Assembly: GCF_009857535.1 (NCBI RefSeq)
Contig: NZ_WWCS01000003.1
Span: forward strand, 372,001-436,000
From: Duganella margarita
GTDB lineage: Bacteria > Pseudomonadota > Gammaproteobacteria > Burkholderiales > Burkholderiaceae_D
Direction: 5' to 3'
DNA: 64,000 bases
A program made the position numbers and the translations under genes. Positions 51,946-60,746 of this stretch are shown here, piece after piece (the first letter of the stretch is position 1; each line of letters opens with the position of its first letter). The notes under the pieces are model-generated. The model did not search any database. It saw nothing but the letters and a program-made list of their open reading frames with translations, and was not told the DNA's origin.

Positions 51946-52485
51946 ATGAAAATCAAACAGATACACCACGTTGCTTACCGCTGCAAAGACGCCAAAGAAA
52001 CCGTCGAGTGGTATGTCAAACACCTGAATATGGACTTTGTGCTGGCGATCGCCGAAAACGAAGTGCCATCCACCAAGGCGCCGGACCCATATATGCACGT
52101 GTTCCTGGACGCCGGCCACGGCAACGTGCTGGCCTTCTTCGAACTGCCGACCCAGCCGGACATGGGCCGCGACCAGAACACGCCCGCCTGGGTGCAGCAC
52201 CTGGCGATGGAGGTCGAGAGCATGGATGAACTGCTGGCCGCCAAGGAGCGCCTGGTCGCTGCCGGCATCGACGTCATCGGCCCGGTCAATCACACCATCT
52301 TCAAATCGATCTACTTCTTTGATCCGAACGGCCATCGCCTTGAACTGGCCTGCAATACTGCCACGCCGGAAATGATGCAGAAGCTGGACGACGTCAAATG
52401 GGCGATGCTGGAAGAGTGGTCGCAAACCAGGAAAGCGCCGGCGCACGCGGCCTGGATGCACGCGCCGGCCGGAGACCACGCATGA
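51946..52485 (+). CDS. VOC-family metalloprotein of an aromatic-catabolic operon
   Basis: 179 residues with two beta-alpha-beta-beta-beta modules. Likely metal ligands are H8, E66, H85 and E133, the His-Glu-His-Glu pattern of glyoxalase/dioxygenase VOC proteins. The C-terminal 40 residues are extra to the minimal fold. It is too short for 4-hydroxyphenylpyruvate dioxygenase. GGAGACAGCT precedes the ATG at 51946. The stop overlaps the FAH start (ATGA), so it acts in the same pathway. A lyase, isomerase or dioxygenase activity is possible; I cannot choose. Confidence 0.83.
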   Translation: MKIKQIHHVAYRCKDAKETVEWYVKHLNMDFVLAIAENEVPSTKAPDPYMHVFLDAGHGNVLAFFELPTQPDMGRDQNTPAWVQHLAMEVESMDELLAAKERLVAAGIDVIGPVNHTIFKSIYFFDPNGHRLELACNTATPEMMQKLDDVKWAMLEEWSQTRKAPAHAAWMHAPAGDHA

Positions 52486-53504
52486 AGCTGGCCACGTTAA
52501 AGGACGGCAGCCGCGATGGCCGCCTGGTGGTGGTCAGCCGCGACTTGTCGCACTACCAGCATGTGCCGAAGATTGCCGCCACGCTGCAACATGCGCTCGA
52601 CAATTGGGAACTGGTCGCGCCGCGCCTGCAACAGGTCTATGCCACGCTGAACAGCGGCGAGGCCATCGATGCCAAGCCGTTCGACCAGCAGCAATGCCAC
52701 TCGCCACTGCCGCGCGCCTATCAATGGGCGGATGGCTCGGCCTACATCAACCACGTTGAGCTGGTGCGCAAGGCGCGCAATGCGGACGTGCCGGCCTCGT
52801 TCTACACCGACCCGCTGATGTATCAGGGCGGCTCGGACAGTTTCGTCGGCCCGCGCGATCCGATCTACGCGCTGTCCGAAGCGTGGGGCATCGACCTGGA
52901 AGCTGAAGTGGCGGTTATCACCGGCGACGTCCGCATGGGCGCCACGCCGGCGGACGCCGCGCAAGCCATCCGCCTGGTGATGCTGGTCAACGACGTTTCG
53001 CTGCGCAACCTGATTCCGAATGAATTGGCGAAAGGCTTCGGCTTCTTCCAGTCCAAGCCGGCCAGCGCCTTCTCGCCGGTGGCGGTTACGCCGGACGAAC
53101 TCGGCGCGCACTGGGCCGACAGCAAGCTACACCTGCCGCTGCTGGTCGATTTGAACCGCCAGCCATTCGGCAAGCCCAACGCTGGCGAAGATATGACCTT
53201 CAACTTCGGCCAACTGGTGGCGCATGCTGCCGCCACGCGCGAGCTGGCGGCCGGCACCATCATCGGCTCCGGCACCGTGTCCAACAAGCAGGGCGGCCTG
53301 CACGGATCGAGCATCGCCAACGGCGGCGTCGGCTACTGCTGCCTGGCCGAAGTGCGCATGTACGAAACCATCGAGACCGGCAAGCCGCAAACCGACTTCC
53401 TCAAATTCGGCGACAGCGTGCGCATCGAGATGAAAGACGATCAGGGCGCAAGCATTTTCGGCGCCATCGAACAAACCGTCACCCCGTACCAGGAGCGCGG
53501 CTGA
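52482..53504 (+). CDS. Fumarylacetoacetate hydrolase family protein
   Basis: 340 residues. The FAH fold shows in PLMYQGGSDSFVGP, the metal-binding LEAEVAVITGDV block and NDVSLRNL. The N-terminal ~80 residues resemble those of bacterial FahA. It would hydrolyse fumarylacetoacetate (or fumarylpyruvate) to fumarate and acetoacetate (or pyruvate). It overlaps the VOC gene at its start and maleylacetoacetate isomerase at its end (TGATG), so the three are tightly coupled. I start it at 52482; a longer frame runs back into the VOC gene. Confidence 0.9.
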   Translation: MKLATLKDGSRDGRLVVVSRDLSHYQHVPKIAATLQHALDNWELVAPRLQQVYATLNSGEAIDAKPFDQQQCHSPLPRAYQWADGSAYINHVELVRKARNADVPASFYTDPLMYQGGSDSFVGPRDPIYALSEAWGIDLEAEVAVITGDVRMGATPADAAQAIRLVMLVNDVSLRNLIPNELAKGFGFFQSKPASAFSPVAVTPDELGAHWADSKLHLPLLVDLNRQPFGKPNAGEDMTFNFGQLVAHAAATRELAAGTIIGSGTVSNKQGGLHGSSIANGGVGYCCLAEVRMYETIETGKPQTDFLKFGDSVRIEMKDDQGASIFGAIEQTVTPYQERG

Positions 53505-54148
53505 TGAAGCTTTACACCTACTTCCGCAGCTCGGCCGCCTACCGCGTGCGCATCGCGCTCAACCTCAAGGGAATCCCCTACGATGCCGCGCCGGTGCACC
53601 TGCTGCGCAACGGCGGCGAACAGCTGAGCGACGCCTACCGCGCCGTCAACCCGGCCATGCTGCTGCCGGCGCTGGAAGACGACGGCAACGTCATCGGCCA
53701 ATCGCTGGCCATCATCGAATATCTGGAAGAAACCCAGCCGCAAGCGCCGCTGCTGCCGTCCGATCCTGCCGGCCGTGCCCGCGTGCGCTCGCTGGCGCTG
53801 ACGGTCGCGGCCGACACCCACCCGCTCGGCAACCTGCGCGTGCTCAAATACCTGACCGGGGAACTCGCGGTGCCGGACGACGTCAAACTCTCGTGGCAGC
53901 AGCACTGGCTGCGCACCGGAATGTCCGCGCTGGAATCCTTGCTGGCGACCGACCCGTGCACCGGCCGCTACAGTCACGGAGACGCGCCGACGCTGGCCGA
54001 TTGCTGCCTGGTGCCGCAAGTCTTCAGCGCCCGGCGCTTCGGCGTCGATCTGGCGCCGTACCCGACCATCGCCCGCATCCACGCCGCCTGCAACGAGTTG
54101 CCCGCTTTCCAGCAGGCACATCCTGCGCAGCAGCCGGACGCCGAATAG
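53504..54148 (+). CDS. maiA: Maleylacetoacetate isomerase
   Basis: Zeta-class GST of 214 residues. The catalytic serine segment is YFRSSAAYRVRIALNLKGI (about 5-23), and the C-terminal domain has THPLGNLRVLKYL. It isomerises maleylacetoacetate to fumarylacetoacetate with glutathione in homogentisate breakdown, or maleylpyruvate in gentisate breakdown. The start shares one base with the FAH stop. No ring-cleaving homogentisate or gentisate dioxygenase of the cupin type is in the window. Confidence 0.93.
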   Translation: MKLYTYFRSSAAYRVRIALNLKGIPYDAAPVHLLRNGGEQLSDAYRAVNPAMLLPALEDDGNVIGQSLAIIEYLEETQPQAPLLPSDPAGRARVRSLALTVAADTHPLGNLRVLKYLTGELAVPDDVKLSWQQHWLRTGMSALESLLATDPCTGRYSHGDAPTLADCCLVPQVFSARRFGVDLAPYPTIARIHAACNELPAFQQAHPAQQPDAE

Positions 54149-54245
54149 CCGCCTTCGGTTGGCTTGGCACGGTTGGTACGCTAAGGCACATACCGGCTGA
54201 GTCCCCTATGCCAAGATGCAGCTTTTGGCATCAAGCAGATTACAC

Positions 54246-55553
54246 ATGACTTCCGGCGACTCGCAGGCTCTGCTGCATTCAATGCAAAAAGACTCGTTCA
54301 ATTATTTCTTGAGCGAGTTTAATCCGCTCAACGGCCTGGTGCGCGACAAGACCGCCGATGACTGGCCGGCCAGCATTGCCGCCGTCGGCATGGCGCTGAC
54401 GGTGTACCCGATCGGCGTCGAGCGCGGCTGCATGCCGCGTGAGGATGCAGTCGCGCGCACGCTGACCACGCTGCGCTTCTTCGCCGCCAGCGAACAGAGC
54501 GATTCGCCGACCGCCACCGGCTACAAGGGTTTCTATTACCACTTCCTCGACATGAACAGCGGCCAGCGCGTGCTGGACTGCGAGCTGTCCAGCATCGACA
54601 CCGCCTTGCTGATCGCCGGCATGCTGACCGCCGCCGGTTATTTCAGCGCCGACACGCCCGAGGAGCGCGAGATCCGCGCACTGGCCGACCTGCTGTACCG
54701 CCGCGTCGACTGGCGCTGGATGTGCCGCCGCAAACGCCTGATGTGTCACGGCTGGAAACCCGGCAAAGGGTTCCTGCGCTGGCATTGGGAAGGCTACGAT
54801 GAAGCCCTGATCCTGTACGTGCTGGCGCTGGGCTCGCCGACCTTCCCAATCGAGCGCGACAGCTACGACGCCTGGTCCAGCACCTATGAATGGAAGTCGG
54901 TCTACGGCATCGACTACCTGTATGCCGGGCCGCTGTTCATCCACCAGATGTCGCACATCTGGCTGGACCTGCGCGGCATCCGCGACGATTTCATGCGCGC
55001 GCATGACCTCGATTATTTCGAGAACAGCCGCCGCGCGGCCCATGTACAACAGCGCTACGCCATCGACAACCCGCTCGGCTTTCCGGACTATGGCGAACTG
55101 TGCTGGGGCATCACGGCCAGCGACGGACCCGGCCCGGCCACCCGCAAGATCGACGGCATCCAGCGCAAGTTTTATGACTATGTGGGACGCGGCGCGCCGT
55201 ACGGCCCGGACGACGGCACGCTGGCGCCGTGGGCGGTGGCGGCGTCGCTGCCGTTCGCGCCGGAGATCGTTCTGCCCAGTATCGAGCATTACCAAAGCCT
55301 GCATTTGTGCGAGCAGAATCCGTATGGCTTCAAGGCTTCGTTCTCGACCGTGTTTCACCACGGCCGCGGCGGCCGGCGCTGGGTGTCGCCCTACCACTTC
55401 GGCATTAACGAAGGCCCGACCGTCATCATGGTGGAAAACCACCTGCACGATTTTCCGTGGAGCCTGATGCGCCAGAACGATGCGCTACGGAGCGGACTGC
55501 GCCGCGCGGGCTTTGCCGGTGGCTGGCTGGACGAGGATGGCGGCGCGGGCTAG
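54246..55553 (+). CDS. GH144-like glucanase (glycoamylase domain)
   Basis: 435 residues. The (alpha/alpha)6 glycoamylase domain is indicated by LDCELSSIDTALLIAGMLTAAGYF, WEGYDEALILYVLALGSPTFPI, IHQMSHIWLDLRG and GELCWGITASDGPG. These blocks fit the group that includes endo-beta-1,2-glucanases (GH144). No signal peptide is visible from the ATG at 54246, or from an alternative ATG at 54216. That is unusual, because GH144 enzymes normally act on external polymer. The last 69 bases overlap the convergent S41-like gene. It stands alone on its strand. Confidence 0.78.
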   Translation: MTSGDSQALLHSMQKDSFNYFLSEFNPLNGLVRDKTADDWPASIAAVGMALTVYPIGVERGCMPREDAVARTLTTLRFFAASEQSDSPTATGYKGFYYHFLDMNSGQRVLDCELSSIDTALLIAGMLTAAGYFSADTPEEREIRALADLLYRRVDWRWMCRRKRLMCHGWKPGKGFLRWHWEGYDEALILYVLALGSPTFPIERDSYDAWSSTYEWKSVYGIDYLYAGPLFIHQMSHIWLDLRGIRDDFMRAHDLDYFENSRRAAHVQQRYAIDNPLGFPDYGELCWGITASDGPGPATRKIDGIQRKFYDYVGRGAPYGPDDGTLAPWAVAASLPFAPEIVLPSIEHYQSLHLCEQNPYGFKASFSTVFHHGRGGRRWVSPYHFGINEGPTVIMVENHLHDFPWSLMRQNDALRSGLRRAGFAGGWLDEDGGAG

Positions 55554-56537
55554 TTGCAGTGCAGTATCGAGCGCGGCGCCGGACGTGGTCATGCGGTCCG
55601 GTTGAACGCCCATGCTCTCCCAGTTGGCGCGGGTAATCACGTTGCTGGCGCGCGTAACGGCGATCGAGGTTTGCAACTGGCGCGAGATGCGCTGCTTAAG
55701 GCCGACCCGCGCATCGCCCAAGGTCGGCGCGCCGACCACTACCGCGCGCTTCACGTACTGCTGCAAATCGTAGGCAAAGCCTTCGGCCGCGCCATTCGTC
55801 TTCTCGTTGACCAGCACGTACAAAGGCTTGTACCCGCCGAAGCGCTTGCCGGCCAGATCCGATGTAGTCCAGTACTCGGCCGTCACGTGGCCCTCGCGGT
55901 CGATCTGGTCGTGCAGGTGCAGTTGCTTGTCCCGGAAAATATAGCTGCGCTGGTCGACCAGCAGATAGCTCGACAGCAGCGCCGCCATCGCCTGCCCATC
56001 GCCGCCGGCGTCCCGCACGTCGATGATCAGGGCAGGGCAGTCGGCCGCCTGCGCCATAAAACGGCCGGCCGCTTCGATGGACGCCCGGTCCAGCGGCCCG
56101 AAACGGGTGATTTTCAGGTAGCCGACGTTGTCGGCCAGCGTTTCGAAGCGGCGCAGGCCGAAGTTGTCGGCCGACTGTGCCGGCGGCACAGGACGCTGGC
56201 GCTCGTCGCCCAGGTCATACGGCACCCATTCCAGATACGTATGCCGGTCCGGCGCCACCGCCGCCAGGTCGCGGGTGACGCGCGCCGCCAGCGATCGCGC
56301 CGTCAGCTGCTCGTCATACTCGCCGCGCGCCAGGCGCTTGCGCAGATCGTCGGCCGCCGCCTTGGCGCGCGGACCGTCGACGTGCTGCTCGGTCAGCCGG
56401 CGCGCATATTCGTTGATGATGTGCGCGCGCGTCGGCGCGTCCAGCGCCTCGTCCAGCGCCGGGGCGGTAGCAGTCTGCGCGCCGGCGCCCGTCATCAGTA
56501 ACAGCAGCGCAGCGGCAATCCAGCGTTGACGACCCAT
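55485..56537 (-). CDS. S41-family peptidase-like protein without catalytic serine
   Basis: 350 residues. A signal peptide (MGRQRWIAAALLLLMTGAGA) leads to a helical N-terminal region and an S41 core similar to interphotoreceptor retinoid-binding protein modules: DNVGYLKITRFG, ALIIDVRDAGGDG and NEKTNGAAEGFAYDLQ. The last block normally holds the nucleophile as SAAE; here it is glycine (G249, codon GGC). There is no PDZ domain. The start at 56537 has GAGGA five bases upstream. It is probably a periplasmic non-proteolytic protein, unless the change is a sequence error. Confidence 0.8.
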   Translation of the reverse strand: MGRQRWIAAALLLLMTGAGAQTATAPALDEALDAPTRAHIINEYARRLTEQHVDGPRAKAAADDLRKRLARGEYDEQLTARSLAARVTRDLAAVAPDRHTYLEWVPYDLGDERQRPVPPAQSADNFGLRRFETLADNVGYLKITRFGPLDRASIEAAGRFMAQAADCPALIIDVRDAGGDGQAMAALLSSYLLVDQRSYIFRDKQLHLHDQIDREGHVTAEYWTTSDLAGKRFGGYKPLYVLVNEKTNGAAEGFAYDLQQYVKRAVVVGAPTLGDARVGLKQRISRQLQTSIAVTRASNVITRANWESMGVQPDRMTTSGAALDTALQLARAAILVQPATGKARAAQSAP

Positions 56538-56653
56538 GTATTCCTCAAAGTAAGCCATTTGTCCGAAAATTATATTAACACTTTCCCATCAGAAAGTGCC
56601 ATTGGGGAGCTTGGCGCGTTACAATCTCGCCTTTCCCCAAAAGCATTTTCTTC

Positions 56654-57430
56654 ATGACGATTCCAAGCACCATCCTGGAGGCGCTGCAGCGCGCCGATGT
56701 TTCCTGGCGCCCGTTGCTGATCGAGGGGCTGGAAGCCATGATGGCCGCCACCCCCGACTATCTGCCGCAGCTGGCGCAGGACCAGTACCTGCCAACCGAG
56801 CAGCGCCTGTTTGCCGCGTTCGCACTGCCGCTCAATTCGGTGAAGTATGTACTGGTCGGCGAAGGACCATATCCGCGAGCAGAGAGCGCCACCGGCGTCT
56901 GTTTTATGGATGGGGCGGTTGGCGGCCTGTGGTCGGAGGAAGTGGGTGGCGGCTTGTCTAAACCGGTCAACAAAGCCACCTCGCTGCGCAATTTCATGAA
57001 GATGCTGCTGGTGGCCGATGGCCAGCTTCAGCTGAGCAATACCGCCGGCGACGCCATGGCGGCCGTCTCGGCCCAAGCGCGCAGCGGCGCCGGCAGCCAC
57101 ATCCTGACGCTGGCCGATATGCAGCGCAAGCTGACCGAGCAGGGCTTCCTGCTGCTGAACGCATCGCTGGTGTTTCGCAGCCACGTGGCGCCGGTCAAGG
57201 ACGCCAAGGCCTGGCTGCCGTTCTTCCAGACCGTGATGGCGGGCCTGGCAAAACAGGCTACCACCGTGCCGACCATGGTGCTGTGGGGCAAAATCGCCGA
57301 GTTGCTGAGTAAGTTGCCGGTAATGAAAGATTTCCCGCAGATCGTCGCCGAGCATCCTTACAACCTCAGTTTCATCGGCAATGCGGCCATGCACGACTTG
57401 TTCCGCCCGATGCGCCTGCTCCAGGGCTAA
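56654..57430 (+). CDS. Uracil-DNA glycosylase-like protein with altered active site
   Basis: 258 residues. The fold of family 1 UNG is recognisable from VLVGEGPYPRAESATG (68-83), KLTEQGFLLLNASLVFRSH and AEHPYNLSF (232-240). In UNG the first block reads GQDPYHG and its Asp activates water. Here the position is glycine (G71) and the following His is Pro. The HP of the His loop (H234) is kept. The protein may bind DNA without base excision or have a different specificity. It lies alone between the divergent S41-like gene and the isc operon. Confidence 0.72.
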   Translation: MTIPSTILEALQRADVSWRPLLIEGLEAMMAATPDYLPQLAQDQYLPTEQRLFAAFALPLNSVKYVLVGEGPYPRAESATGVCFMDGAVGGLWSEEVGGGLSKPVNKATSLRNFMKMLLVADGQLQLSNTAGDAMAAVSAQARSGAGSHILTLADMQRKLTEQGFLLLNASLVFRSHVAPVKDAKAWLPFFQTVMAGLAKQATTVPTMVLWGKIAELLSKLPVMKDFPQIVAEHPYNLSFIGNAAMHDLFRPMRLLQG

Positions 57431-57468
57431 AACCGAGGGCCGACCAGCAAGCTTTATTAAAGTTTGGT

Positions 57469-57493
57469 ATACTTGACTAATTCGATCAACTAA
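57469..57493 (+). promoter_or_regulatory. IscR type 1 site at the isc promoter
   Basis: The 25-base site (halves ATACTTGACTA and ATCAACTAA) fits the ATASYYGACTRWWWYAGTCRRSTAT consensus at 22 positions. It overlaps TATACT (57468-57473), an extended -10 preceded by TGG, so [2Fe-2S]-IscR should repress the operon. Confidence 0.85.
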
Positions 57494-57546
57494 TCAGGCT
57501 TTGTGATTGGCGATGAGGTCGATATTTTAATCCAACCGAGGTAGTG

Positions 57547-58026
57547 ATGCGTCTGACCACCAAAGGCCGTTTTGCTGTGACTGCGATGATTGACTTGGCG
57601 TTGCGCCAAGGCAAGGGCCCGGTCACGCTGTCCGGCATCAGCCAGCGTCAGGCAATTTCACTGTCTTACCTGGAGCAATTGTTCGGCAAGCTGCGCCGCC
57701 ACGAAATCGTCGAATCGATCCGCGGCCCGGGCGGCGGCTACAGCCTGGCGCGCCGCGCCGATAAAGTCACCGTCGCCGACATCATCATCGCCGTCGACGA
57801 ACCGCTGGACGCCACGCAGTGCGGCGGCAAGGAAAACTGTCACGGCGCCGATGCCGCCAGCGGCGTGCGCTGCATGACCCACGAGCTGTGGGCCACGCTG
57901 AACGAAAAAATGGTTGATTATCTGGATTCCGTCTCACTGCAGGATCTGGTCGATCAACAAAAGCAGAAGGACGCGGCACAGAACGTGGTGCATATGCACC
58001 GCAACGGCAACCACGCCGCAGTGTAA
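57547..58026 (+). CDS. iscR: Iron-sulphur cluster regulator IscR
   Basis: Rrf2-family regulator of 159 residues. MRLTTKGRFAVTAMIDLAL and the winged helix with SYLEQLFGKLRR are typical. The [2Fe-2S] ligands are C92, C98, C109 and H112. The loop between the second and third cysteines is five residues longer than in E. coli (C92, C98, C104, H107). It represses isc when it carries a cluster. I use the ATG at 57547 after CCGAGGTAGTG rather than the GTG just ahead of it. Confidence 0.96.
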   Translation: MRLTTKGRFAVTAMIDLALRQGKGPVTLSGISQRQAISLSYLEQLFGKLRRHEIVESIRGPGGGYSLARRADKVTVADIIIAVDEPLDATQCGGKENCHGADAASGVRCMTHELWATLNEKMVDYLDSVSLQDLVDQQKQKDAAQNVVHMHRNGNHAAV

Positions 58027-58064
58027 GCCCCTGTGCCCATACGGATAGATAACGGAGTAACCAG

Positions 58065-59321
58065 ATGAACGCCCCAGAAAAAAACATCGCTGACGTGAAA
58101 TTCCAGACCGCGCCGCATTTCCCGATCTATATGGACTATTCGGCCACCACGCCGATCGATCCGCGCGTCGCCGATGCGATGATTCCGTACCTGCGCGAGC
58201 AGTTCGGCAATCCGGCCTCGCGCAGCCACATGTATGGCTGGACTGCTGAGAAAGCCGTGGAAGAGGCACGCGCCAACGTCGCCGCGCTGGTCAATGCCGA
58301 TCCGCGCGAAATCATCTGGACCTCCGGCGCCACCGAATCGAACAACCTGGCCATCAAGGGCGCGGCGCAGTTCTACAAAACCAAGGGCAAGCACATCATC
58401 ACCGTGAAAACCGAGCACAAAGCTGTGCTGGACACCGTGCGTGAACTGGAGCGCCAGGGCTTTGAAGCGACCTACCTGGAACCGCAAGACAACGGCCTGA
58501 TCACCATCGAGCAGCTGACCGCCGCGATTCGTCCGGACACCATCCTGATCTCGGTCATGCTGGTCAACAACGAAATCGGCGTGATCCAGCCAATCGACGC
58601 GATCGGCGAACTGTGCCGCTCGAAAGGCATCATCTTCCACTGCGACGCCGCCCAGGCGACCGGCAAGGTGGTAATCGACCTGCAAAAAACCAAGGTCGAC
58701 CTGATGACCTTCACCGCGCACAAAACCTACGGCCCGAAAGGCATTGGCGCGCTGTACGTCTGCCGCAAGCCGCGCGTGCGCATCGAAGCGCAAATGCACG
58801 GCGGTGGCCACGAGCGCGGCCTGCGTTCGGGCACGCTGCCAACCCACCAGATCGTCGGCATGGGCGAAGCCTTCCGCCTGGCGAAAGTGGAAATGGACAG
58901 CGAAATCGCCCGCGTCAAGGCGCTGCGCGACCGCCTGGCCAAAGGTCTGCAAGAGATCGAAGAAACCTACATCAACGGCGACATGGACCACCGTGTGCCG
59001 CACAACCTGAACGTCAGCTTCAACTACGTTGAGGGCGAGTCGCTGATCATGGCGGTGAAAGACCTGGCGGTATCGTCGGGTTCCGCTTGTACTTCGGCCT
59101 CGTTGGAACCATCTTATGTATTGCGCGCGCTTGGTCGTAGCGACGAACTGGCGCACAGCTCGATCCGTTTCACCATCGGCCGTTTCACCACCGAAGCCGA
59201 CATCGATTTCGCGATTGAACTGATGAAGTCCAAGGTACACAAACTGCGTGAACTGTCGCCGCTGTGGGATATGTTCAAAGAAGGCATCGACATCAGCTCG
59301 ATCCAATGGGCAGCCCACTAA
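58065..59321 (+). CDS. iscS: Cysteine desulphurase IscS
   Basis: 418 residues, with about 14 extra residues at the N-terminus compared with E. coli. The PLP lysine is K220 in [12 protein letters not shown] and the catalytic cysteine is C342 in [13 protein letters not shown]. It delivers sulphur to IscU. Its GGAG ribosome site lies in a 38-base gap after iscR, so the two are cotranscribed. Confidence 0.97.
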   Translation: MNAPEKNIADVKFQTAPHFPIYMDYSATTPIDPRVADAMIPYLREQFGNPASRSHMYGWTAEKAVEEARANVAALVNADPREIIWTSGATESNNLAIKGAAQFYKTKGKHIITVKTEHKAVLDTVRELERQGFEATYLEPQDNGLITIEQLTAAIRPDTILISVMLVNNEIGVIQPIDAIGELCRSKGIIFHCDAAQATGKVVIDLQKTKVDLMTFTAHKTYGPKGIGALYVCRKPRVRIEAQMHGGGHERGLRSGTLPTHQIVGMGEAFRLAKVEMDSEIARVKALRDRLAKGLQEIEETYINGDMDHRVPHNLNVSFNYVEGESLIMAVKDLAVSSGSACTSASLEPSYVLRALGRSDELAHSSIRFTIGRFTTEADIDFAIELMKSKVHKLRELSPLWDMFKEGIDISSIQWAAH

Positions 59322-59346
59322 TTTTTCAAGATACAGGAGCATCAAA

Positions 59347-59739
59347 ATGGCTTACTCGGAACAAGTACTGGATCACTACGAAAACCCACGCAACGTTGGC
59401 GCCTTTGAAAAAGGCGACGACAGCGTCGGTACCGGCATGGTTGGCGCGCCAGCTTGCGGCGACGTCATGAAACTGCAAATCAAGGTCGGCGCCGATGGCC
59501 TGATCGAAGATGCCAAATTCAAAACCTACGGCTGCGGTTCGGCGATCGCATCGAGCTCGCTGGTGACTGAATGGGTCAAGGGCAAAACCCTGGATCAGGC
59601 GCTGGCCATCAAGAACACCCAGATCGCCGAAGAACTGGCGCTGCCGCCAGTGAAAATCCACTGCTCGATCCTGGCGGAAGACGCCATCAAGGCCGCTGTG
59701 CTGGACTACCAGAACAAGCACGCCACCGTAGCAGCGTAA
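59347..59739 (+). CDS. iscU: Fe-S cluster scaffold IscU
   Basis: 130 residues. Ligands C37, D39, C63, H105 and C106 are all present, and the HscA-binding LPPVK motif is at about 99-103. Clusters are built here from IscS sulphur and passed on with HscBA. AGGAG precedes the ATG at 59347. A palindromic repeat separates it from iscA. Confidence 0.97.
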   Translation: MAYSEQVLDHYENPRNVGAFEKGDDSVGTGMVGAPACGDVMKLQIKVGADGLIEDAKFKTYGCGSAIASSSLVTEWVKGKTLDQALAIKNTQIAEELALPPVKIHCSILAEDAIKAAVLDYQNKHATVAA

Positions 59740-59748
59740 TAACCATAT

Positions 59749-59827
59749 GTCGTTCCCGCGCAGGCGGGAACCCATGCTGAGCCGACTTCGGACGATCAGT
59801 ATGGGTTCGCGCCTTCGCGGGAACGAC
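59749..59827. repeat. Palindromic intergenic repeat, copy 1
   Basis: Outer arms GTCGTTCCCGCG (59749-59760) and CGCGGGAACGAC (59816-59827) are perfect complements. Inner arms CCCATGCTGA and TCAGTATGGG pair with one mismatch. A small TTCCCGC-GCAG-GCGGGAA palindrome lies inside the left arm. It resembles dispersed REP-like elements and a second copy lies at 62634. Confidence 0.85.
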
Positions 59828-59840
59828 GTCGGAGAATCAA

Positions 59841-60164
59841 ATGGCAATCACCCTGACCGAAAAAGCAGCGAAACACATCAACCGCTACATCGAACGCCGC
59901 GGCAAGGGCATCGGTCTGCGCTTCGGCGTGCGCACCACCGGTTGCTCGGGCATGGCCTACAAGCTGGAATACGTGGACGACGTGACCGACGAAGACAGCG
60001 TCTTCGAATCGCACGGCGTGAAGGTATTCGTCGATCCGAAAAGCCTGCCGTACATCGACGGCACGGAGCTGGACTTCGCCCGCGAAGGTCTGAACGAAGG
60101 CTTCAAGTTCAACAACCCGAACGAAAAAGATGCTTGCGGTTGCGGTGAAAGCTTCCGCGTCTAA
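59841..60164 (+). CDS. iscA: A-type Fe-S carrier IscA
   Basis: 107 residues, the usual length. Cluster ligands C35, C99 and C101 are present ([13 protein letters not shown] and the C-terminal CGCGESF). It transfers clusters from the scaffold to apoproteins or donates iron. CGGAGAATCAA precedes the ATG. Confidence 0.97.
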   Translation: MAITLTEKAAKHINRYIERRGKGIGLRFGVRTTGCSGMAYKLEYVDDVTDEDSVFESHGVKVFVDPKSLPYIDGTELDFAREGLNEGFKFNNPNEKDACGCGESFRV

Positions 60165-60170
60165 GCCGTC

Positions 60171-60686
60171 ATGCAGAATCACTTTGAGCTCTTCAACCTG
60201 CCTTTGCAGTTTGCCGTAGACGCGGTAGCGCTGGACAGCGCTTACCGCGACGTGCAAGGCCGCGTCCATCCCGACAAATTCGTCAATGCCACCGACGCCG
60301 AAAAGCGCGTCGCCATGCAGTGGGCCACCCGCGCCAACGAAGCCTATCAGACCCTGAAAAATCCGCAGAAGCGCGCGCAGTACATGTGCGAGCTGGCTGG
60401 CGTCGATTTGCAGACCGAGTCGAATACTTCGATGCCGATGGCCTTCCTGATGCAGCAGATGGAGTGGCGCGAAGAACTTGGCGACGCCCGCGCCGGCAAG
60501 GACAGCGACGCGCTGGAGTCGCTCGACAAGCAGCTGCGCAACGCCCGCAAGGAACAGCTGACGCAGATCGAGCAGCAGATCAACGCCGCCGACTACGCCG
60601 CCGCCGCACAAGGCGTGCGCGCGCTGATGTTCCTCGAAAAATTCGGCGAAGAAGTCCGCTTCGCCTTTGAAGCAATCGAAGCTTGA
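60171..60686 (+). CDS. hscB: Co-chaperone HscB
   Basis: 171 residues. The J-domain HPD is at 33-35 and the C-terminal three-helix domain binds IscU. It recruits IscU to HscA and stimulates its ATPase. It starts six bases after the iscA stop. Confidence 0.96.
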   Translation: MQNHFELFNLPLQFAVDAVALDSAYRDVQGRVHPDKFVNATDAEKRVAMQWATRANEAYQTLKNPQKRAQYMCELAGVDLQTESNTSMPMAFLMQQMEWREELGDARAGKDSDALESLDKQLRNARKEQLTQIEQQINAADYAAAAQGVRALMFLEKFGEEVRFAFEAIEA

Positions 60687-60746
60687 AGCCCGGCGCCGCA
60701 TGCCGGCGCCGCCTCAGCTGATTACATAAAAATACAGGTCTCACCC

